DNA of 35,360 bases from Stramenopiles sp. TOSAG23-2 (GCA_900128395.1 LT649343.1:1-35360); one strand, 5' to 3'. Positions 1-9,645 are shown, numbered from the stretch's first letter. Program-made: numbers and translations. Notes: generated by a model not told the origin, from the sequence alone.

Positions 1-131
1 ATTATTGAAAATAATAAACCAGGTATGAAAATGGAAAGCACATTTTGTGTAAATGGTTCAGTTTTCAAGACTTTCTCATTATTTTCCTCGTTGCTGCTAT
101 TTTGATTATTTGTTGATGTAGATGAACTCAT
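1..131 (-). CDS. 5' end of an unidentified gene (partial, runs off left edge)
   Basis: The ATG at 131-129 opens a frame that stays open to the left edge (43 codons visible). The N-terminus is a Ser/Thr/Asn/Glu-rich stretch of about 25 residues followed by a hydrophobic run (VLSIFIPGLLFSI), which suggests a membrane segment or anchor. Upstream in frame there is a CAA/AAC-rich tract but no other ATG before a TAA near 225, so this ATG is the best start. The product cannot be named from what is present. Confidence 0.5.
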   Translation of the reverse strand, partial: MSSSTSTNNQNSSNEENNEKVLKTEPFTQNVLSIFIPGLLFSI

Positions 132-902
132 GTTGTTGCTTTTGTTGTTGCTGTTGTTGTTGTTCTTTTGAATAAAAGGAAATGTAGAATGTTGTTGTTC
201 TCTATCTTCTATATGTTTGTATAATTACATAGATTCTAGTTTTTAATTTATGTGTGTAACGTGTTTGTTGTTTTGAAAATGGGCGAGTGTTTTCAAACCC
301 TAATTCATAACATGAAAAATGGTAAAACTTTCCTATCCAATTCTACTGTACTACAGTACAGTACAGTACATGGCAATGGTTGAGGATTTTCCATCCGTTC
401 AATTTTCCACCTTTCTAGCTCATCCAAAAATTGCAAATCTGCACGGAACCGAGAGCAAACTTCGATGACGTTGATACACCGTTAGATGTCCTAGCTGTTG
501 GTTCCACGTCGATAACCAGTCATCGTATAATTGCTTGCGGCTATCGTAATGTACGTGGGTTGTTTTTATTTAATCCGTTTGCAAACGAACCTATAACCAT
601 TAGCTCGTCGCGGTCTACATCTTCATATGCCGGCAATTTCAAGAGATTTGTTAAGTCTTTTGATCTACCTGCGATATCGGCATAAAAATTCATAATATCT
701 TTGCCTCCTCGATTGGATGCTTCATTCACTGGGAATGGAAAATTATCCATTACAGGTCCCGGATGGGACGCTTCCCCAAAAAGGATGCCGTTCGCAGCGT
801 TTTTGGGTCTAAATTGATTAAAGAAGCAAAATAATAACATATAAAGTGTATAGGTTCTTCATTATTAGGTTCCAAGGGCCATCAAGGAATAATACTTGAA
901 CG
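132..902. other. Spacer with degraded coding-like DNA
   Basis: This stretch contains a CTG/TTG-rich run (about 132-175), the short palindromic string of GTAC units at about 350-370, and several short overlapping frames on both strands (for example 431-685 plus and 840-541 minus). None has an ATG-led, family-like product. The block at about 730-800 is clearly less AT-rich than its surroundings and could be a decayed gene or mobile-element remnant, but I cannot assign it. Confidence 0.3.
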
Positions 903-1300
903 TTGTTGATTAATGCAAATGGTGGATCTTTCTCAAACAACAATGGCATTACATCGAACTGTAATGATAATAGCAATATTATTAATCTTATTGATGCTAC
1001 TAGTACAATAATTCGCAAATTACCAGCTTGTAAAGCACATAATAAAAACAAACCACATATAGATACAAACAAACCTACAAAAAGATGTTCACAGTGTCTA
1101 AGGAAATTACCATCATGTTTTTACAACAAAGGTCAATGGGACATGACTTCGCTTAGTATGCAAAAATAAAGGCCTAACGACCTGAAACACCAAGGAACAA
1201 TTTTGGTGAATTTCTACGGCCAGATCAATTGTTTTGATCAATTGGATACTGTATTTGTGGACTTGGAAATGCAAGGAGTTGATGATAATTGAAATAATGG
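903..1300 (+). pseudogene. Possible decayed gene with a CxxC zinc-ribbon-like piece
   Basis: A frame from 903 to 1169 (no ATG start; begins at TTG) reads as a plausible Asn-rich protein ending in a segment with the pattern R-C-S-Q-C-L-R-K-L-P-x-C-F-Y-N-K-G-Q-W. This resembles the short zinc-ribbon-like modules (CxxC, then LP..F...QW) seen in protist proteins of unknown function. After a TAA at 1167 the same frame continues open to a TGA near 1290. The lack of a start and the internal stop suggest a remnant, or an exon of a spliced gene. Confidence 0.25.
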
Positions 1301-1558
1301 AAAGATTTTTATTTTTTTGATACTGTAATCATGTTCTTACTATACTATCAAGTATAAATTTTACCACCTCGTCTCCCTCCCTCCATTCAGGTTTCTTCTT
1401 CCTCTGTTGTTGTTGATTTGCAACATCATTTTTTTTTTGAATTTTATCGATTTGCATTTTGTTCATTAATTTCACATGAATTGATAATGTATTAAAAAAC
1501 AAATACACAAGTATTATACATACATAGACATATTTTTTGAAATATAACAAACACAACG

Positions 1559-1766
1559 AATAAATAAATATTAACAATCATACATCAAAATAGTTCAAAC
1601 AATTCATCATTATTAGATAATATAAGAAGAAAAATAATCTACATATAAATATTATAATAATCAATAAATAAATATTAACAATCATACATCAAAATAGTTC
1701 AAACAATTCATCATTATTAGATAATATAAGAAGAAAAATAATCTACATATAAATATTATAATAATC
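1559..1766. repeat. Perfect 104-bp tandem duplication
   Basis: Bases 1559-1662 and 1663-1766 are identical by eye, head to tail. Both copies are AT-rich and non-coding. They lie just upstream of the NUP50-like gene, so the duplication is in its 5' flank or 5' UTR. The rest of 1300-1846 is AT-rich with no gene visible. Confidence 0.9.
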
Positions 1767-1846
1767 ATATTATTTAAAATTAATAATTTCAATTTTTTCC
1801 CACCAACCACAAAAAAAAGATACAAAAATAAATATAATAAAACATC

Positions 1847-3610
1847 ATGCCAAAACGTACTTCAGAATCAGGACAAATGCGGAAGGAAGAATATGAAGCA
1901 ATGGAAAACCAGGACAGTGAAGAAGCAGGTGTGTGGCAAAAAGCATCTTCTAATGTGATTAGGAAACGTAAAATTTTAAAAGTAAGACGTAAAGGAAGTA
2001 GTGGTCCAAGTGTTGCTGCGAGTAAACCTGCAGCATCGAAAGGAAGTATATTTGGTGGTTTAGGAGGAAGTTTTGGTGGTGGAGGAAGTACATCAAACAA
2101 TAGCAGTGGTAAAAGTACCACGAGTGGTACAGGAGGAAGTATATTTGGTGGTTTAAGTAGTTTTGGAACATCTAGTGATACTACTACATCTTCATCTGGA
2201 TTGAATAATAATAATAATAATGGTGGGAGTGGAATGTTTAATTTTGGAAACAATAATAAACCATCAACAAGTAGCAAACGTAGTAGTAGTAACAATAATA
2301 GCTTTATTACTACTACTACTACTACCACTACCAGTAATAAAAATAATAGTAATAGCAATAGCAATTATCGTTCAACAACAAACGGTAATGGTACCGATAG
2401 CGATATGAAAAAATTAATTGGTTTGAATCTAGCATTTGCCGATTGGGTCAAGAAACAACATGGAAAGAATCCAAGTATATCGTGGGCAAAAGGATTGCAA
2501 GGTTATTTGAAACAATCTGCAAGTTTTGTTGATAAAAAAAAGAGTAATACAAGCAAAGCATCAAGTAGTAATAAAAGCAATAGCTTTTTCACAGCACCAA
2601 CAGCACAAACATCATCAGCTACGAGTAAAAGTTCGAGTAGTAATTTCAATTTTAATACAACGAATAACAGTACATCATCAACACCATTATTTAATATACC
2701 AAAAAAAACTGCTGTAAAAGACGAAGCGCCTGCAAAAATTAGTACGAGCAGCAGCAATATATCATCTTCTGGAAGTAGTGGAGATGATGATGAAGATGAA
2801 GTACTGAAAGTACGTGTGAAGATATTACGATTTAGAAAAGATGATAAAGAACAACCATGGGGTGATATGGGAATACATCAAGTTAGTATAATGACAAATC
2901 CATCTACAAAAAAATCACGTATTTTAGCAAGAGATGAGACACCATTAGCAAAATTACAAATCAATACGAATTTATATAAAGGAATGAAAGTAGATCGTAG
3001 TGGTAAACGTGATGTTCAAATATATTTAATAGTAGATGATGGTAAAATGACAATGTATTCAATACGTTGTAAATCGGGTGATATTGCAGATAAGTTATGT
3101 CAAACGATTAAAAACGCTGCGGAAGGAGTTGGTGGTGGTGGTGGTGGTGGTGGAGATAGTAGTAGTAGTAGCAACAATAGTAATAATACTTTCAAAGTAC
3201 CAGCACCAAAAATTCCAACAAAATCATCTAGTAATACTACAAGTAGCAGTAGTAGTGGTAGTAGTGATGAAGATGAAGTACTGAAAGTACGTGTGAAGAT
3301 ATTACGATTTAGAAAAGATGATAAAGAACAACCATGGGGTGATATGGGAATACATCAAGTTAGTATAATGACAAATCCATCTACAAAAAAATCACGTATT
3401 TTAGCAAGAGATGAGACACCATTAGCAAAATTACAAATCAATACGAATTTATATAAAGGAATGAAAGTAGATCGTAGTGGTAAACGTGATGTTCAAATAT
3501 ATTTAATAGTAGATGATGGTAAAATGACAATGTATTCAATACGTTGTAAATCGGGTGATATTGCAGATAAGTTATGTCAAACGATTAAAAATGCTGCTGC
3601 ATCTTGTTGA
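1847..3610 (+). CDS. NUP50/Nup2-like nucleoporin with two Ran-binding domains
   Basis: This 587-aa protein would act at the nuclear-pore basket, where Nup50/Nup2 proteins bind importin-alpha and Ran and help cargo release. Residues 1-50 match the Nup50 N-terminus (MxKR start, then E-E-x-G-x-W-x-K-A-S, a basic run). Gly/Phe repeats (SIFGGL, SFGG) follow at about 65-110, then a Nup50-type middle segment at about 187-230 (LNxAFxDWVKKQ...NP). Two RanBP1-type domains lie at about 315-425 and 474-585 (K-V-R-x-K-I-L-R-F..., W-G-D-M-G). Family members known to me normally have one. The linkers are Ser/Asn/Gly-rich. Start: the first ATG, after an A-rich leader. Two near-identical domains suggest recent duplication or gene conversion. 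Confidence 0.9.
   Translation: MPKRTSESGQMRKEEYEAMENQDSEEAGVWQKASSNVIRKRKILKVRRKGSSGPSVAASKPAASKGSIFGGLGGSFGGGGSTSNNSSGKSTTSGTGGSIFGGLSSFGTSSDTTTSSSGLNNNNNNGGSGMFNFGNNNKPSTSSKRSSSNNNSFITTTTTTTTSNKNNSNSNSNYRSTTNGNGTDSDMKKLIGLNLAFADWVKKQHGKNPSISWAKGLQGYLKQSASFVDKKKSNTSKASSSNKSNSFFTAPTAQTSSATSKSSSSNFNFNTTNNSTSSTPLFNIPKKTAVKDEAPAKISTSSSNISSSGSSGDDDEDEVLKVRVKILRFRKDDKEQPWGDMGIHQVSIMTNPSTKKSRILARDETPLAKLQINTNLYKGMKVDRSGKRDVQIYLIVDDGKMTMYSIRCKSGDIADKLCQTIKNAAEGVGGGGGGGGDSSSSSNNSNNTFKVPAPKIPTKSSSNTTSSSSSGSSDEDEVLKVRVKILRFRKDDKEQPWGDMGIHQVSIMTNPSTKKSRILARDETPLAKLQINTNLYKGMKVDRSGKRDVQIYLIVDDGKMTMYSIRCKSGDIADKLCQTIKNAAASC
2789..3597 (+). repeat. Intragenic duplication of the Ran-binding domain (about 332 bp, 477-bp offset)
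   Basis: Bases 2789-3120 and 3266-3597 read the same, with one C/T difference that I can find near the 3' end (AAAAACGCTGC versus AAAAATGCTGC). The intervening Ser/Asn/Gly linkers differ from each other, so the copies are two domains in one gene, not a simple assembly stutter. Synonymous sites have not diverged, which means the event is young or the copies are homogenised. Confidence 0.93.
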
Positions 3611-3903
3611 AGTGTAAGGGAGATAGATGAATAATATGGTGGTAGAAAATGCGTGTGTGAGAGTGTAAAAAACTGTGTTTCTCTTCAAAATTACAAAAAG
3701 AGAAGCTTATATATGCATATCATATTTTAATTTATTTTTATAAATTAAAGTCTGCTGTTAGTTCATAGAAATTTTAAAAAACGTCAATCATTTTCTTCTT
3801 TCTTTTTTTTAAATACTTTAAAATTTTTATCTTACACATACACACACACAAATATTTTTCACAGGGTTTGATATATATATATATACATATATATACATGA
3901 AAA
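3611..3903. other. Convergent 3' spacer with TA microsatellite
   Basis: AT-rich spacer between the 3' ends of two converging genes. It holds a short CACACA run (about 3838-3850) and a TATATA/CATATA microsatellite (about 3868-3900). No gene is seen. Confidence 0.6.
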
Positions 3904-4596
3904 TCAACCTGTAATATTATTGTTCCATATGTTAAATCCTGGTTTTATGTTATCACTTTTTCTACCTGCTGGTTTTGGCATTGAACCGTCTTTTATTGGC
4001 AATGTTGCAAAATATTCTTCTTTTTTCTCTTTTAAAGCATTTGCTGCTAATATATCTTGTGCTTGGAACATTGTATCTGCACTATATAACCACGAACGTT
4101 GAGCAGCTGTATTATTTGCTGGATCACTACCTGTTTTTAATCTTTCACCTGTTAATTCAGTACCTGCTGCTTTAAATTTTGGATTGCTTGGCAAGACACC
4201 AGCTTTACGTGCATAACGTCCACCTCTTAATTTTTTCTCTTGTAATGTAACTTTTGTACCTTTTCCAAATCCTGAACCGTGTGTTGTTTCATCATAAAAG
4301 ACTTCTTGTGCACCTCTAGGTTTTGATATAAACGATTGTATGGCACTAGCATCTGCAACTTTTTGATGACGTTGTATTGTTTCTTTCGAAATCATGCCAC
4401 CACCAAATTTCTTCCTTCGTTGTGCTTGTGTACGTTGCCACATAGCACGTTGTTTTTTTTGTTTTTTAAAGTCATCATCAAAGGTTGTACCATATTCACG
4501 GTTGCCATAATCAGCAACTACACCATTTAAAGCAGGTGCACGTTCCTCACACCATCCATCATTCAATGTTTGCGGTCCATACGTTCTCAATGCCAT
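3904..4596 (-). CDS. Unrecognised 230-aa basic protein
   Basis: An ATG-led ORF of 230 residues. It is soluble-looking, with no membrane segment or signal peptide. It begins MALRTYGPQTLNDGW and contains a Lys/Gln/Arg-rich stretch at about 45-65, a Gly-rich strip near 110-120 (G-S-G-F-G-K-G-T-K) and a basic strip at about 123-134 (L-R-G-G-R-Y-A-R-K). The even, moderately complex composition and lack of Asn tracts argue that it is a conserved functional protein. Small basic proteins of this texture include flagellar microtubule-associated proteins, but I do not recognise the family and assign no function. It converges on the NUP50-like gene and ends in TGA. Confidence 0.7.
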   Translation of the reverse strand: MALRTYGPQTLNDGWCEERAPALNGVVADYGNREYGTTFDDDFKKQKKQRAMWQRTQAQRRKKFGGGMISKETIQRHQKVADASAIQSFISKPRGAQEVFYDETTHGSGFGKGTKVTLQEKKLRGGRYARKAGVLPSNPKFKAAGTELTGERLKTGSDPANNTAAQRSWLYSADTMFQAQDILAANALKEKKEEYFATLPIKDGSMPKPAGRKSDNIKPGFNIWNNNITG

Positions 4597-5496
4597 ATTG
4601 ATTCAGTTAATTAACTATATTTTTTCTCTCTCTTGCGTAGTATATAATATATATATTCCTCGGTCGTTCTATTTCTCTCTTCATCTTGCCATCATACATC
4701 TCAGTTTTTACATCTTCTACGACTTTTTTGGTAAATTTCTAACGATAATGTGTGAAACGACAGGATCAATTGCTGAGAAGTGAGATTGTTGAAGGCCTAT
4801 CACATGCAAGCCCGCAAGTATGGATTTTAGTACTGTCAAGCATCTTAGAAACATCGTGTTTAAAGTAGGGTTTTATCACCACTACTGTAGCATTGGAATA
4901 GCTGGTCGGAACACACGACGCATAATTGGAATATTTTTTTATAAATACCATCGATTGTGATGCTATGCCTCTCTGCCCAAATAAGCCCTGACCGAAATTA
5001 CAAAACTTATAGAATAATTTCTGTCAAATTTTTTAAAATATCCGATATTAGCATGGTCATAGTACAAAGTCTTTTCCAGATATAGTTATAATTAGGGTTA
5101 GTAATAATAGCATGGGAACACCAGGGGGTGACGAAAACATAGTAGGTAATGGTATAGCATGGAGAGGTAGAGCTATGTTGGATGGAAAATATGAGCCTCG
5201 GCCTGTCGGGTAGTATATAGGAATAGCTGCTACTACAGACAGTACTAATAAATATATTATCGATTATTATTTTAATAAACTGCATCATTTTATTAATAAA
5301 TCTCTCATTAAAAAGATATAGAAGCAACTCGTAATAGATGCAAGAAAGATTGATGAAACATATTATTTATTTTTATTTTTGTTTTATTTGTTTGTTTCTT
5401 TCAATATATTTATATCTGTTTAATAACTTCACCTCCTCCTTAAATTTTCACATTGTTTGGATAGATATCCAATAATTATAGTTTTAGTTTTGAAAA
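4597..5496. other. 900-bp spacer, no gene recognised
   Basis: This lies between two genes transcribed away from each other, so it probably holds both promoters. The part from about 4740 to 5230 is less AT-rich than normal spacer and contains several short frames on both strands with no recognisable product. No tRNA-like T-arm motif was seen. Confidence 0.4.
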
Positions 5497-6279
5497 ATGG
5501 CAAGTTATGAAACAGATGAATTTTTAGAAAAACATGAAACAAGAAATAAACGTAAAGATGATAAAAATATTCCATATTTATTAAGAGTACAAAAGACGTC
5601 GTATCGTCCACGTTTGGGATTAGCTAGTGCAATATATTTAACAGTAGGCGTCATGATATATATCACTGGCGATTCTAATTTAACAACATACCATGCATGG
5701 TTGTCTGGTGGAATGTATTCTAAATTTGCCATGTTGATGGGATTTTTAGCAATGTCATGTGGTTTAGTTGGAATATATTCATCAGCAACATTATTTGCAA
5801 AAGGACGTTATTGGGCATATTTATATACTATATTTATGGGAATTACAATTGTCGGTTCTTTCCTTGTTGGAAGTGCATGCCTGATTTATAGAGCAAATAC
5901 AAGTTCAATATCAAACGATTTAAGCACCAATTGGATTACGCAAGGAAAAAATCAACAAGGTCAAGCAACGTTAAATGCATGTCAAGCAAAATATAAATGT
6001 TGTGGGTTTAAAGATGATACCGATCATGCTATACAACCATGTTTACGATTTTCACCGGGTGAAAGATTACCAGGATGTGGACCAACATTAATTAAACATG
6101 AACAAAGCGACCTTTTAAAAATAGGTTTATTACTGTTGCTATCATCTTTAATATATATATATGGCATGTGGATTGCATTCAAAATGATAAAAAAAAGGGT
6201 ATGGAGTCAAGAAGCAAAGATGCCACAACTTACTCATGGTATACCAGATACGATTTATGAGGATGGTGACAACTTATGA
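5497..6279 (+). CDS. Tetraspanin family protein
   Basis: This 260-aa four-pass membrane protein would organise membrane microdomains at the plasma membrane or endosomes. The visible order is a charged cytosolic N-tail (1-38), TM1 about 40-57, a small outer loop, TM2 about 75-100, TM3 about 105-131, a large outer loop about 132-203, TM4 about 206-230, and a cytosolic C-tail. The large loop carries the diagnostic Cys-Cys-Gly at 168-170 plus Cys182 and Cys194 (P-C and P-G-C-G), the set that forms the conserved disulfides. The start is the first ATG, preceded by an A-rich leader (GAAAAATGG). A possible AATAAA polyadenylation signal is at 6334-6339. Confidence 0.88.
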   Translation: MASYETDEFLEKHETRNKRKDDKNIPYLLRVQKTSYRPRLGLASAIYLTVGVMIYITGDSNLTTYHAWLSGGMYSKFAMLMGFLAMSCGLVGIYSSATLFAKGRYWAYLYTIFMGITIVGSFLVGSACLIYRANTSSISNDLSTNWITQGKNQQGQATLNACQAKYKCCGFKDDTDHAIQPCLRFSPGERLPGCGPTLIKHEQSDLLKIGLLLLLSSLIYIYGMWIAFKMIKKRVWSQEAKMPQLTHGIPDTIYEDGDNL

Positions 6280-6985
6280 TTCAAAAAAAGTGTGTGTGTG
6301 ATGTGTGTGCGCGTGTATTTTTAAAAAAAGCAAAATAAATCTTGCGCACAAGATAGTAAAAAATTTATACGTGTGTACTAATTAGGATATATATATATAC
6401 GTATATATATATATTATATAAAATGATTTTTTTGTACGAACATGTATACGCTCGTAATACGACGCGTACACACATGTATCTCATAAAATGTAAAAAATTT
6501 TTATTATACACGCTGACTTCGTTTTTAGCGAGATAGATATTAATATTGGCTCAAGCACTGTATTCTTTGGAGAGTAGGAATTGTTATGGAGTAGAAATAA
6601 AAAATTAAAAATACGCGCGTACATTTATGTAAGTAGTATAGATATTAATATTGGCTCAAGCACTGTATTCTTTGGAGAGTAGGAATTGTTATGGAGTAGA
6701 AATAAAAAATTAAAAATACGCGCGTACATTTATGTAAGTAGTATAGAATAAATAAGCGGTTCTCTATTCATAATCTTAATCATTTGCTCTTTCATTCTTC
6801 CCATTTATATTACTATTGCTTATTCTTTTAAATCAATTTTATAATTTTAAATTATAAACAATCTCAACTTTATTATTGTTAATATCGTTTATAACAACCA
6901 TTCCTGAAAAATGTCTATGTTACTTATGTATCATACACGCGCATGTAAAAACACATTTCTCGCGTCTCGCACCATGCATATTTTT
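6280..6985. other. Convergent 3' spacer between tetraspanin and dynactin genes
   Basis: AT-rich spacer containing a GT/GC microsatellite just after the tetraspanin stop, TA runs near 6390-6420, an imperfect TACG-rich inverted repeat (6440-6477) and the 105-bp tandem duplication described separately. No gene is visible. Confidence 0.5.
6536..6745. repeat. Perfect 105-bp tandem duplication
   Basis: Bases 6536-6640 and 6641-6745 are identical head-to-tail copies by eye, each containing an ACGCGCGT run. They lie between the 3' ends of two converging genes. Length and perfection resemble the unrelated 104-bp duplication at 1559-1766. Confidence 0.9.
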
Positions 6986-8689
6986 CTACACCTCACCAAA
7001 CTCTAGCTTGACTAAATAATTGATACTATTATCATCATTGTTTTCCATTTTTTTTCTCATTTTAACTTGAACAATAGTAGTACTAGTTTTTTTAATAGAT
7101 GATGATGATGATTGATTTTCTTCTTGTTGCCATTTTAAACTTATCAATACACGATTCAATTCACGCTTTACAATATTATTTTGAGCATCCTCGGATGTAT
7201 CTATTTTATTATTTCCATCTTCATCATCATCATCATTAAGCCATTCTTCATCTTGTTCAGCTAATTCATCATATCCACGTATATAAAAACCATTTGATGG
7301 ATAATTTGATATTCTTGTAATAATATTATTATCATCATTTTTATTATTAATGACAAGAACATTTGATAATACGATATGTATTGGTTCATCGTATGGATTT
7401 ATGACATACATTAATAATTCATTATCATCACAAGATTCTATTGTAAATCTTGGATAAAATGCCATGGCTAAACTGCTTTTTTTATACCAATTCCCAATAT
7501 TAGTTCTCATAGACGTATCACCCATTAATGGATTAATATGTGGTTTTAACAATATACCAGGACTACCATCTTCAAATGTTTCTCGACAACGAAGTGTACG
7601 TTTGGTTATCAATGGATGACGTTGTGGCAATAATTCATTACGATTTCTTGTTATTAATCCAGGTTGTTGTATACGACTTTCTAATGAAGCTGCTTTGTCT
7701 AATAATTCATTACCATCATAATATATCAAATCAGGTGGACTCATCATTGGATTTATCATATCATTTGTTGATTTTATTTTAGTTTTTCCTTGTATCTTTT
7801 TATCATCAGCATCATCATTATTATTATTATTGTTATCGCTAACGCTGGTGCTACTACCACTATTGCGTCGTTTACTTTTATTATGTTTTTGCCTACTTAC
7901 TAATGATTTTCCTTCTGCAATATAATTTTGAATTTGTAACGACATATTTTTATTGTATTCTTTTTTTCGTATAATCTCTTCTTGTTCTTTCTTTTTTTCA
8001 TATTCAGTAGCATCTTGCCAATTCCATGTGGTATATGTATCTTGTTTCTTTCCATATTCTAAACGTGCTAATTGTAGCAATAAATTAGTTTTCATAGATG
8101 TTGTTGAACGTTGTTTTAATCGATCTTTTAATGTTGTTTTACGATCAATCAATTGACTTGTTTCACGTAATGCATGTATACGAGATGTTACAATACAGGC
8201 AGAATCAACTGTATCTTCAATTTCCATCATATGATTGAATAATTCAGCTCCATTTTTTGCTACTAAATCAATTTGAACAGAATCCCAATAACAATATCCA
8301 CAGCTTAAATATGTTTGCGGCCCATCATAACCATTTAAATGTGATACAATGGTAGTTAATACTGTAGAACAAAATGGACATTTTAAACATTCAACACGTG
8401 GACAACGATTTTTATACATAGCAGCTTCACTTGATGGATAGTTTTCAAGACACTGAGGGCAATAAAAACTTTCAATCTCTTCTATAGCATTTGAAGGGTG
8501 ATCCGTTAGTAACATATTACGTTTTGAAGAATAATATAAATTTCCAAGTGGATGAAATATATCTCCATGTAGTTTTTCATCATATTCTTCCGTATCTTTT
8601 TCATCATCATTTTTATTATTATTATTTGATAATAATATATTATTTCCATATGTAATTGTACATCGCATTTTGTTTGTCTCACTCATCAT
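6986..8689 (-). CDS. DCTN4: Dynactin subunit 4 (p62) homologue
   Basis: This 567-aa protein matches dynactin p62, a pointed-end subunit of the dynactin complex that works with cytoplasmic dynein in cargo transport. The key region is a multi-Cys zinc-binding segment at about residues 77-133: C77-P-Q-C80, C96, C101-L-K-C104-P-F-C107, then C130-G-Y-C133-Y-W-D-S, the last being the typical p62 C-G-x-C-x-W signature. The C-terminal half holds a p62-type segment (P-L-I-T-K-R-T-L-R-C, N-I-G-N-W-Y-K-K). Asn/Asp and Ser-rich low-complexity insertions occur at about 22-40, 270-300 and 480-500. Start: the first of two consecutive ATGs; the second would shorten it by one residue. It ends in TAG. Confidence 0.88.
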   Translation of the reverse strand: MMSETNKMRCTITYGNNILLSNNNNKNDDEKDTEEYDEKLHGDIFHPLGNLYYSSKRNMLLTDHPSNAIEEIESFYCPQCLENYPSSEAAMYKNRCPRVECLKCPFCSTVLTTIVSHLNGYDGPQTYLSCGYCYWDSVQIDLVAKNGAELFNHMMEIEDTVDSACIVTSRIHALRETSQLIDRKTTLKDRLKQRSTTSMKTNLLLQLARLEYGKKQDTYTTWNWQDATEYEKKKEQEEIIRKKEYNKNMSLQIQNYIAEGKSLVSRQKHNKSKRRNSGSSTSVSDNNNNNNDDADDKKIQGKTKIKSTNDMINPMMSPPDLIYYDGNELLDKAASLESRIQQPGLITRNRNELLPQRHPLITKRTLRCRETFEDGSPGILLKPHINPLMGDTSMRTNIGNWYKKSSLAMAFYPRFTIESCDDNELLMYVINPYDEPIHIVLSNVLVINNKNDDNNIITRISNYPSNGFYIRGYDELAEQDEEWLNDDDDEDGNNKIDTSEDAQNNIVKRELNRVLISLKWQQEENQSSSSSIKKTSTTIVQVKMRKKMENNDDNSINYLVKLEFGEV

Positions 8690-9174
8690 CTAATTTATCA
8701 TAAAATATTACTGCAAGGAGAAAGAAAAGTATAGCTATAGGCTTTTTCTTTAACTCTGTAGAAAAAAATATGCATATATATATAAATGTTTATGTCTAAA
8801 ACTTATACATCTTTCTCTCCACATAAACATAATATTTTTTTCAAATTCATTACAGGTATTTTATTATTTTTTTTTTTATTATTATTTTTTTTGGTGGATT
8901 TTGGACTGATGAGTTAAGGTATTTTTCGAAAATATTGTCAAATTAAGTGAACCAAAAATATTGTTATGGTTGCTTATAGAGTTTAAATATTTTATTTGTT
9001 TATACTCTTGACATTTTATAAAAAATAATCCTTTCTTATCTTATACACTTGACATTTCGCAAGTGCCAAGTGTCGGCAGCAGATTGAACATATCCTCAGA
9101 CAAGGTTCATTATGAACTATTCTGAAGATTTTTTTAATACGGTTGCAATGCTATGTAACATCTCACAAAAATAA
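8690..9174. other. Spacer upstream of DCTN4
   Basis: AT-rich, with poly-T runs around 8865-8892. A short inverted repeat (ACACTTG ... CAAGTGT, about 9046-9074) is visible. No gene is recognised. Confidence 0.4.
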
Positions 9175-9645
9175 TTATTTCTCTAATGTGGTTAACGCAT
9201 TTTTATATTCCTTCGACTGCGCTCCATACTCTTTTCTTATTGTTTTTAGCTGTTCAACCGTCTGTTTCTCTCCTGAGTTAGACAAGAGGCGTAATACCTT
9301 CCTAGTTTTGCCTGTGTTACGTTCTTGTGATTCTATTTGTATCATATCTTTTTCAATCGCTAAAAAGTATCCCATAGCAGCTTGTTGTCTCTCCCCACGC
9401 GCAGCATATGCATTCCGTTCGACTTGAGACGCTTTTAGTACCAATCCCAACATCATGGTAAAGGTGATAGCAAAACTAGCGAGAAATGCTAACGTACGGC
9501 CTGGTCCAGGTACATGCGGTTTTTCTACCAATATAAATGTCAGAAAACAGATGTTGCAAAGCGCAATAAACACCACTTGGAACGATTTACCAGGGAAGAT
9601 TAATACAATCACGCCTGTTAACAATAACTGGGTAGAAAATTAAAA
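9175..9645 (-). pseudogene. 3' fragment of a multispanning (TRP-like) membrane protein
   Basis: An open frame of about 149 residues with no ATG start. It encodes two to three hydrophobic segments (GVIVLIFPGKSFQVVFIALC; ICFLTFILVE; LAFLASFAITFTMMLGLVLK) followed by a charged, probably coiled-coil tail. The L-L-T-G-V-I-V then P-G then G-L-V-L-K arrangement resembles the last membrane segments of large TRP-like or multi-TM proteins common in protists. At its 5' end, the frame is preceded in sense by a pyrimidine-rich run ending in CAG (9640-9630), like a 3' splice site, so it may be a last exon. The 400 bp upstream look non-coding, so a truncated remnant is more likely. Confidence 0.4.

Noticed and set aside
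541-840. 99-aa minus-strand ORF with G-E-A-S-H-P-G-P-V, considered as a retroelement piece
   Set aside because: The motif is faintly like non-LTR element proteins, but there are no reverse-transcriptase or endonuclease blocks nearby and stops follow quickly.
1789-2364. 191-aa minus-strand Leu/Pro/Val-rich ORF
   Set aside because: It is the antisense of the NUP50-like Ser/Asn/Gly repeats; low complexity, no independent support.
1847-3610. Reading the NUP50-like TGA stop (after A-S-C) as selenocysteine
   Set aside because: The next in-frame stop is only ten codons on, the context is not a redox motif and no SECIS-like fold was seen downstream.
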